This document shows, piece after piece, positions 57,036 through 64,000 of a stretch of 64,000 nucleotides of DNA. The translations under genes were made by a program, and so were the position numbers. The first letter of the stretch is position 1. The number at the start of each line of letters is the position of its first letter. Source of the stretch: Beroe forskalii. Taxonomy: Eukaryota; Ctenophora; Nuda; Beroida; Beroidae. The stretch is from positions 1-64,000 of the forward strand of contig WFMF01000666.1 in the NCBI GenBank assembly GCA_011033025.1, in the 5' to 3' direction. Under the pieces are notes generated by a model. That model searched no databases. It saw only the letters and a program-made list of their open reading frames with translations, and was not told the DNA's origin.

Positions 57036-59628
57036 TCACCTCTGACTGCTAGCTCGCCGTCTTGCGATGCGGGTGTGTCTCTCATTGCCCCATTCACACC
57101 TTGCCAAGCTCGCATAAACATCCCTGCGGTGATTAACAGGGGCATTTAGAACTGCGCTGGGTGTGTAAGTTTGCGCGGCTTATAGACGTGTATTAGCGCC
57201 GCGCACACAAATGACTTGCAGTTGCACACTACAGTTTGAATTGTCACCAATACATTGTCCCTTGGTGGCTGGTAGTTTTCATTAATAAACTTTACAATAT
57301 AATGAATGGACTCTACACATTTTAATCTACACATGTTAATGGTGGTGTGAAAATACTGAAATAGTATTAGAATGTCCATGAAACCCAAACCGTCAGAGTA
57401 TAAGAATTTACTGGACTTATGCCTATGGAAGATAATCAGCAGCAACACTTTTCCTTACCTGAAATGAGAGTTGAACACTCCATAGAGAATGGGATTGATG
57501 GCGGAGTTAGAGTAGAGCATGATGTGGAAGATAATAGCCAGGAGCAGAGGGATGGAGTCAATTACACCCAGCCAGATCAGCATCCCCACACTCATCACGG
57601 GCAAGGTAGTGATCGCGAACACCATGACTATAGCCACCACCAGTAGAGCAGCCTGCATCTGTCTCTTGGAGTAACCCGTGTTGTGACTCTGCGAGACATG
57701 AATCTGAAATAGGGCTCGAGAGTTCTCGTCAAGGGATCGCGATGTTTGGATATAACTTCCGGACCGAAAAAAGGAAAAAAGAGACTCCCTTTCACTGATC
57801 TAATTCTCAAATTCATAATCAACCAGTCTGGAGAATATGATTTTCAATAACAAAGTTTGACTCAATCAACGTATTGAATAATGAATAACTACATGAACTT
57901 AAACCATTTAGACATACAGTTGTACCTTGTTTGCTCGGTGGGATATCACGAAGATGGGAATGTAACAAATAACTACGATGACCAGTGGGGTACCAGAGCT
58001 GCTATTGTGTAAAAGAGGAAGAAGTACCTGAAATTGACTTGAGCTTAGAGGCAGTGATTGTTGATATGTGATATAGCCGACTGTCATTTAATTTCAAAGA
58101 TGAGAAGAAGAAAGAAATCAAGCTCCCTCCGGCTCCTAGTCTCTTCATATTCCATATCTACCTGTCAAAGCCATTTGCTTCAGGATTAATACCGCAGCTG
58201 AAACTGAACCAGGAGTAGATGTAGCTGTCCCAACCTGATGGGAGAGGTGTATTATAAGCTCTCTGCAAGTCTGTTCATCGGCTCCTGGTTCCATCCATTA
58301 TTGATTTCCTATAATACTATCATGAAGGGTAAAAGAAGAAAAAGAAAGGGGAAAGGAGAAGGTTGTTGAAAGTATTCTTACCTAGAACAGGGCAAAGTGC
58401 CAGAGTGAGCGAAATGATCCAAACTCCGCCTATCATAGTCTGAGTCACTCTCTTGGTCATTAGACGGTTATACTTGAATGGTTGGATGATGGCGAAGCAC
58501 CGGTCTACAGCGGAGGCAGCCAGGGTCCAGAGACTGCAGGAATGGATAGTGTTGAATTGTTGAATGGTAAAGAAATGTTTCGTTCTGATTGAGCCATAGG
58601 GCTGGAATCAAATTTTTCTCCGAATTTAGCTCACATTTTCTTGTTTTTAACTGAAAGTGAAAAGATGACTGACCTGCAAGCAATCGCCATGTTATCGATA
58701 GTGGCTGTAATCTGACAGCCAGTATAACCAAGCTCCCAGCTGTTGACGCTAAGAGTCCACTGAAAACCAGATGGAATTATTTAAGGCTAAGAGTGGGGGT
58801 ACAGTTACAAGAGTTCCTGTGAAGATGTTTTCGCAATTTGTATTTCCAAGCGCTTCAAATTTCTAAATTTTGCATTGCTTGGAATTTTTGTGTCTGGCAA
58901 ATGTTACATACGACAGTGATGGGCATGGTGTCACTTCTATGATAAAAATAGAAAATACTATGCTATCTACTAGGCAAGTGTAACTTACAACAGTGATGGG
59001 CATGGTGCACACTCCGATGATGAAATCCACCAGGGCCAGGTTCCCTATCAGGAGTGTACTGGAACTCCTGAGGTTCCTACACATAGCTATTGCTAGCAGG
59101 ACCAAACTATTGCCTGGGGCCGGAGGGTCAGCTTGTGACGAAATATTCCAGGAAAAGTTTAATAAAGTTGCTTAAATTGGAGTGAGTTCTCATATTATCA
59201 TGATACGAATTGAACTATATTTTCGCTATAATCGTTAAAATAACCTATTAACCTGACCCAAATCCATACTTTGGTATCTCCCACTTAACGTGACCCATTT
59301 GGGACACAGGAGTCCAACTTGTCGCAGTCGGGACTCTAAGAAACAGCTGGTTTTGGAGTTGGTTAAAACCTTGAATAAACTTGAATTTCTTCAATCGAAT
59401 ATGCTTGGCCGAGAGGTGCAGATCTTACCACTGAGAACAGATCTTACCACTAAGTTCAGATCTTACCACTAGGTTCAGATCTCACCACAACAAGCCCCCT
59501 CTGATCTTACCAATGATGCTGATACCACACATGGCTCCCAGAGTGCATCCCATAGCAATCCTCGTGGAGTCAGTGTGTCTGAACTCCTCCCCATCTTCCA
59601 CCTCGTCGGATATGGCTGCGTCTGACAT
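57036..59628 (-). CDS. Class A (rhodopsin-like) G-protein-coupled receptor, orphan
   Basis: Seven-helix cell-surface receptor signalling through G proteins; ligand unknown. Eight exons join in phase: 59628-59511, 59113-58989, 58759-58674, 58533-58382, 58234-58162, 57998-57926, 57703-57459 and 57123-57036 (TGA). The product is 319 residues. Landmarks: TM1 GNSLVLLAIA, TM2 NLALVDFIIG with the conserved Asp, the pre-TM3 Cys in YTGCQITATI, DRC in place of DRY after TM3 (SAVDRCFAII), TM4 GGVWIISL, the loop-2 cysteine (FSFSCG), TM5 PLVIVVICYIPIFV, TM6 VFAITTLPV (no CWxP), and TM7 NSAINPILYG with the NPxxY motif followed by FR and a basic tail ending RRRASSQR. There is no TM7 lysine at the opsin position, so not an opsin. 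The short N-terminus (about 25 residues) is acidic with no signal peptide. A gtgagt overlaps the stop, so a longer spliced tail is possible. Confidence 0.9.
57160..57240. repeat. GC-rich foldback, second copy
   Basis: tgtgtaagtttgcgcggctt and gccgcgcacacaaatgac pair as arms, with gcagttgcac following; the same order as at 46306-46375. It sits in the last GPCR intron. Confidence 0.6.
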
Positions 59629-60272
59629 CTTAGGAAGTCTCTGACATCTGATAGGGGGTCTCTGGCACCTTAGGAGGACATGATCCTTCTGTGGGGGATT
59701 TAGACTTTTGATAGATTCATTTTTTTCTATATCGTGACTTTAATTCATTCAACTCTAGGCCATCTAAGGTGGTGCAGCAGGATATTAATAGATTTAATCA
59801 AATGTAGAAAGAGGAGCAAAAGCATAACCGCTGAACAAAGAAATGCTCACATATTAAAAATTTCTCCGAAAGGTGCAATCTACCGTAGTGCTTGACAATG
59901 ACAGCAACTTCATCATCAACGACCACTTTAATTTTAATATGAAATCTTTATACATCCAATATGAAAATTGACTGTAACTCAAAACACTTCGCACTAAAGC
60001 TACTAAACGACAGAAGTTACAGCTCTATTAGAGTGCTGTGTGTACTGTCTTCGGAACACTGGCCGTTCTACGGCATCAGTTCGCCATCCTGAGCACTGAT
60101 AATGACGGCATCCTGAACGATTAATAATGGTGCTCTGGCCCCTGAGAACGATCATGCACATCATCTGAAATAACTAATAATATCACGAAATGTTGCAGTT
60201 GCTGTGAGAGTGCATTAAAGTTTTATAATGCGATTGGAGGATGGGAAGATAAACTCCGTGCTGGCTTGGTAC
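59629..60272. other. 5' flank of the GPCR gene
   Basis: Short repeats of ctgacatcttaggaagtctc type lie directly 5' of the start codon (59625-59670). Upstream is AT-rich DNA with no exon or clear TATA box. Confidence 0.4.
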
Positions 60273-60350
60273 TCCGATGATCCAAAACTTGGTCCGATGA
60301 TCCAAAACTTGGTCCGATGATCCAAAACTTGGTCCGATGATCCAAAACTT
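60273..60350 (+). repeat. 20-bp tandem repeat, four near-identical copies
   Basis: tccgatgatccaaaacttgg is repeated four times head to tail with no internal change, so it is recent or actively slipping. Adjacent copies have no spacers, so it is not CRISPR-like. Confidence 0.95.
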
Positions 60351-62216
60351 TGATCGGGTCAAATTATCTGACCTGGAGCAGTAACGGGAAAACCATGAAA
60401 CACTCAGTACATGGAGCTCAGCTGTTACATTCACTTAAAAACTGGGGAAAATTCGTAAATTCAGCTTATTTTCTAAATTCGGGAATAATTCGGTAAACTT
60501 GCTGTGGTATTAAAAATTTTTGAAATAATTTCTTTCTGTTTTTCATTTGAGGGAGTCATCCACGTTTCTAAAATTTAAAAAAAAAATCTTCAAAAAAATT
60601 CGTTAGATTCGTCAGCGTTTAAAAAAATCGTACCATGCGTACATGCATCAACACGTTGTAGTGTCACATGCAATTTGAAAAGCTGGGATGAAAATTTGGG
60701 ACAACTTTTATACTTTTATTGCCACATAGCAGTGAAATAAAATTGTTGCCTAAGCACAGAGCTCTGAGTCGCTGCAACACTGAGCAGTTATTATGAATGA
60801 CCCCTTCTGGATAATACAGACTCAATGTAATATGAAGCGACATCTTTGTACCAAAACATATAATATGGCTTCCCAGAGAATCATATCCAATCTATGCAAT
60901 TTATTGGTTGGAGATTGCAGCGCAGCAACCAAATTCACTGATATTGCATAGCAAATTCTATGAAATACTAAAATATCATTGACAAGCGCCTATCAGGATA
61001 CTTTTCGAGTGTGCTGCCCGAGGGATGCATCCGGTTTCGACCCGGAGCTCGATGGGTGAGGGTCTAGACAAATTTATATGGACTCGGTCAGGCAAGTACC
61101 TATATAATATTATGTTAGACACCAATGAAAACGTCCGAGGGCTCTATAAATCAATAGCGAGACTCAGGTCACTCCCAACATTCGATATAATAAAGTAGTA
61201 AGGAGCCTGAAATGTCGACTGTAGATGGCGGCTGATTCCCGACTTACTTATAAGAAACTCATTTTTAGATCGTTTGTAGAATGTAAGTCACTGCAGCTTT
61301 AGCTATATTTAGATACTGGACCATGATTTATTAAAATGGCACCTAACTGTAAATCTTAATACCAACAATATCATTTCAAGATTTGTTCAGATTGAAATTG
61401 TTCTGTACAAAATATCTTGATGTATCAATGAGTTATTGAACTGTTAGCTCAACAATAAACATCCACCCTTTTATATTGAGGATTGAAATATCAAAGCAGC
61501 CCTCATCGACAGCTATCTGCTGAACGCACTCAGGGACATCTCATAGAAAGTGTGTTAGATTTGGAGACGTATTTTGGCAGTCTTAAACTATCCTAACACC
61601 AGGGCCTAACCGGTTGCCAACCTGTTTGAGTTTCTGAAATTAAAAAGTCATGTTATGTCACATCAAGCTTGAGAGAAATTAAAATGACTTTCGACTCTTG
61701 AGATCCTCTTATATTTATTATTAAAAAGTAAATTATACCTACAGCAAAGATGCATTTATTAAGTTGGGTCGAAATATGAGCAAATGATAAACCTATTCGT
61801 GAGTCCAATTCGACCCCTCAATACATGAGTTGTCATCAACTGCTGCGTTGATTGGACAGTGTCGACCCTTTTAAATGGTTCCTTTGGGTAATAAGACACA
61901 ATGATAGTGTCCGGTTTGAGATTTTATTGCATCATAATGGCATTGTTCAGTAACGCACTATCCGTTTCTATATGCTGTTGTAATGCAAATATTATCCACT
62001 ATTAGTTGTATTGGTAAAAATCAAAAAGTTTATAATGAGAGATTGAAACCACTTTGTCAGATTTTTATCATTTGACAATGTGTAGTAGGTATATTCAGGA
62101 AAAAGGGAAATATCAATCACAAAATATGGACTCCTCCAGGATGAAACATTAAATGGGTATGCCATAGCTATAACGTAGTCATTAGACCACTGGTAAATTG
62201 AGTGATCCGTCTAGGC
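60351..62216. other. Intergenic, nothing supported
   Basis: AT-rich DNA with no exon, RNA gene or clear repeat seen. Confidence 0.4.
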
Positions 62217-62408
62217 TAGTATCGCGCCAGTAGCACGCTAGTATCACGCAGGTATCGCGACAGTATCAGACCTACCTCACGCCGTTATCACGCCAGTAGC
62301 ACGCCAGTATCACGTTAGTATTGCACCAGTGGCGCGCCCACAGCATGCCAGTAGCACGCCATTATTGCTACTGGCGGGCTACTGGCGCGATACTGGCGTA
62401 ATACTGGC
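62217..62408. repeat. 10-11-bp repeat array (CGCCAGTAGCA) that flips orientation
   Basis: About fourteen units of the cgccagtatca / cgccagtagca type run rightward to about 62362. Four units then follow in reverse complement (gctactggcgggctactggc and on), so the end of the array can fold back on its body. Confidence 0.85.
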
Positions 62409-62724
62409 CAAAACGGATCGTTCGATTTACCTATAAATATTACATCTGAGGTCCTGAGGGGACTCTCAAAATAATGATATCACGTTCCTTCTTAGCACCC
62501 ATGTCGAACCCCTCAGAAAACAAAGTGAGCGCTACCAAGCATCAGATTTTAATTCAAATCCAATCAATAACGCTGTTGTGGGTACCTTTTAAGGGCTTCC
62601 AAAGTGAATTGGTATCACATATTATTATAATTAACAAAATGAGACTTGAAACATACTTGAAACTAAATTACAGCCAGAAATGCAACCAGACTATTTTAAA
62701 ATAAAAGCAAATTAATTTGCTATT

Positions 62725-62775
62725 GGGTCAAATGTTGGTATACCTACAAAGTGTGTTTCTCAACACAACCCCAGA
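62725..62775. mobile_element. Isolated end of the long-TIR element family
   Basis: aatgttggtatacctacaaa followed by gtgtgtttctcaacacaacc is the reverse complement of the left end at 14695-14745, including the outermost ccccag. Only this arm is present nearby. Confidence 0.75.
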
Positions 62776-63330
62776 TTTAAATATCAACTTATGGTTAAAA
62801 AACATAACGAAGGAGTTAAATACGAATACCTCATTTCAGAGAAGAGAGGATGACATTATGTACAATGTTTCAATCCATCACTACTTAGCTGCATAGCAAT
62901 TACCACTTGACAGTTTATCTAGCAGAAAATATCGCATAGCACAGCAGCTACGGTAAAAGCCATATTTTCGGCTAGATGGAAACAACAAAAGGAACCATCA
63001 AATAAAGAAACCATCAAATCAAAACCGAAAAAAGAAATCATTGACTAATTTTCTTAACAGACTCACAAGCTCTAATGAAAGTCAAATACCTAAAGCTGGT
63101 ACATCTGTTTTGCAGCCTCAAATTTTGCAGCTCAAAATTTAACCTTATGTTGGCCGTTCTTTGTATCTTCAGTGTTTTGCTTTATTTCTTGACATTGAAC
63201 ATGTGAATCTGGTATCTAAAAGCAATTGCGAAGAGTTGCTTTTTAAGTCACAAATTTTAAGTGTAAATTTCTCCATCTTTCACATTAACAATGAAAGATT
63301 TAATTGGTGCTTCAAAATCCAGACCACCCC
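62776..63330. other. AT-rich DNA before the anomalous end
   Basis: No exon supported; ordinary composition for the window. Confidence 0.4.
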
Positions 63331-63339
63331 GATTATATG

Positions 63340-64000
63340 GCAGCCCCGATAACATGAAATTTTTATTTCCCCTTTGTTTTCCCCCCCCACGTTTTTTTTT
63401 TTTAAAAAAACAAGCCCAGCGGCCCACGGGCCCCCTTAAATGGCTTAAAGACACTTTCCCCAAAACAAACCCAAAAGGGGCCAAAGGCGCTTCCGAGGAA
63501 AAGGGGTTTCAAATAGCTTTCACCCCATAAATAGGCTTCCGACCCAAATAAAAAGGCAAAAAAAAGGCCCAAAAGGGCAAAATTTTGCTCGGGCTCTTTT
63601 GCCTAAAAAGGGCTGAGCAAAATGGGCAAAGGGCCAAAAAAACTGGGTGTGGTAAAACTAGCCAAATTGGCGCATCGGGCAAATCGCATGCGCAACTGGG
63701 CGCAACTAGCGCAACGGGGCTTATGGGGCTAATGACCTTAGGCTTTTTTCTAATGGCTGAGCCAAAGGCCTCTAGGCAAAAAAATTTTTTTCCAGGATTT
63801 TTCCCTTTTGTTGGCTCGGGGGAAAAAGGGGAAAAAGGGGGAAAAAAGGGCCCCAAATTTGGCCCCAAAGGGATGACACCCGAGGGGAAAAAATTTTCCC
63901 ATTGCGCCGCATTTGAGGTGGGGGAAAAATGGCAACAGCGCTAACGACCAAATTTCCTAATTTGAGGGAACCCCTTACGGGGAAAAAATGGGCAAAGCCA
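63340..64000. other. Anomalous terminal sequence, probably low-quality or foreign
   Basis: Composition changes abruptly to dense runs of A, C and G (cccccccc, tttttttttttt, aaaaaaa, ggggaaaaaggggg) with words such as ccccaaa and ggggaaaa dominating. Open frames of 119 codons on both strands here arise because the words avoid stops. This is what poor base-calling at a contig end, or unrelated contaminating DNA, would look like. No gene is called. Confidence 0.7.

Noticed and set aside
56918-57145. 75-codon - strand frame over the last GPCR exon
   Set aside because: Splice phase from the previous exon (phase 2) selects another frame, which gives a normal receptor tail ending RRRASSQR.
60273-60350. 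20-bp repeats as a CRISPR or operator array
   Set aside because: Copies are contiguous with no spacers; ordinary tandem repeat in animal DNA.
63509-63944. Two 119-codon frames on opposite strands
   Set aside because: They lie in the anomalous homopolymer-rich end and overlap each other; composition explains the lack of stops.

Overview
This window is eukaryotic nuclear DNA from an animal, probably an invertebrate. Coding sequence is cut into short exons (about 60-250 bp) with GT-AG introns, and it sits in AT-rich DNA full of small foldback elements and minisatellites. A TSPO-family gene, a RhoGAP gene of the ARHGAP6 type and a rhodopsin-class GPCR fit a metazoan. I cannot place the phylum from sequence alone. 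No bacterial operons, CRISPR, tRNA or rRNA genes were seen, and I recognised no retroviral, LTR or Polinton-like element.

Layout. (1) 0-4 kb: one isolated + strand exon, then a three-exon TSPO-like gene on the - strand (2278-3299). (2) 4-12 kb: no convincing gene; a 643-bp TA-flanked MITE, a GC-rich palindromic patch, a short foldback, a minisatellite and a second MITE. (3) 12.17-13.86 kb: a five-exon + strand gene for a small secreted, cysteine-bearing protein that I do not recognise. (4) 14.7-16.7 kb: a 2-kb element with roughly 110-bp inverted ends. It holds a cloverleaf-shaped foldback and, nested inside, a 258-bp palindrome-rich MITE with a perfect 8-bp target duplication. (5) 17-31.7 kb: gene-poor; the last two exons of an unrecognised - strand gene (19.15-19.63 kb), a possible first exon for it at 28.1 kb, a third MITE with a perfect 15-bp inverted repeat at 25.4-26.1 kb, and minisatellites.

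(6) 31.75-49.4 kb: a - strand RhoGAP gene of about 19 coding exons, nearly all in matched splice phase, with a second start exon at 46.1 kb. Three consecutive exons are tandemly duplicated around a 46-bp satellite. The upstream copy lost the splice acceptor of its third exon and the downstream copy is broken in its first exon. The middle exon is intact in both copies and differs only at synonymous sites. (7) 50.5-51.8 kb: a decayed Tc1/mariner-type transposon with perfect 24-bp terminal repeats. (8) 57.0-59.6 kb: an eight-exon - strand class A GPCR gene whose phases all fit. (9) 60-64 kb: tandem repeats and a stray transposon end. The final ~650 bp looks like low-quality or foreign sequence.

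The recognisable genes do not form a pathway. TSPO is a mitochondrial outer-membrane protein, the RhoGAP switches off Rho-type GTPases, and the GPCR is a cell-surface receptor of unknown ligand. The most notable signals are the duplicated exon block in the RhoGAP gene and the collection of structured foldback elements.
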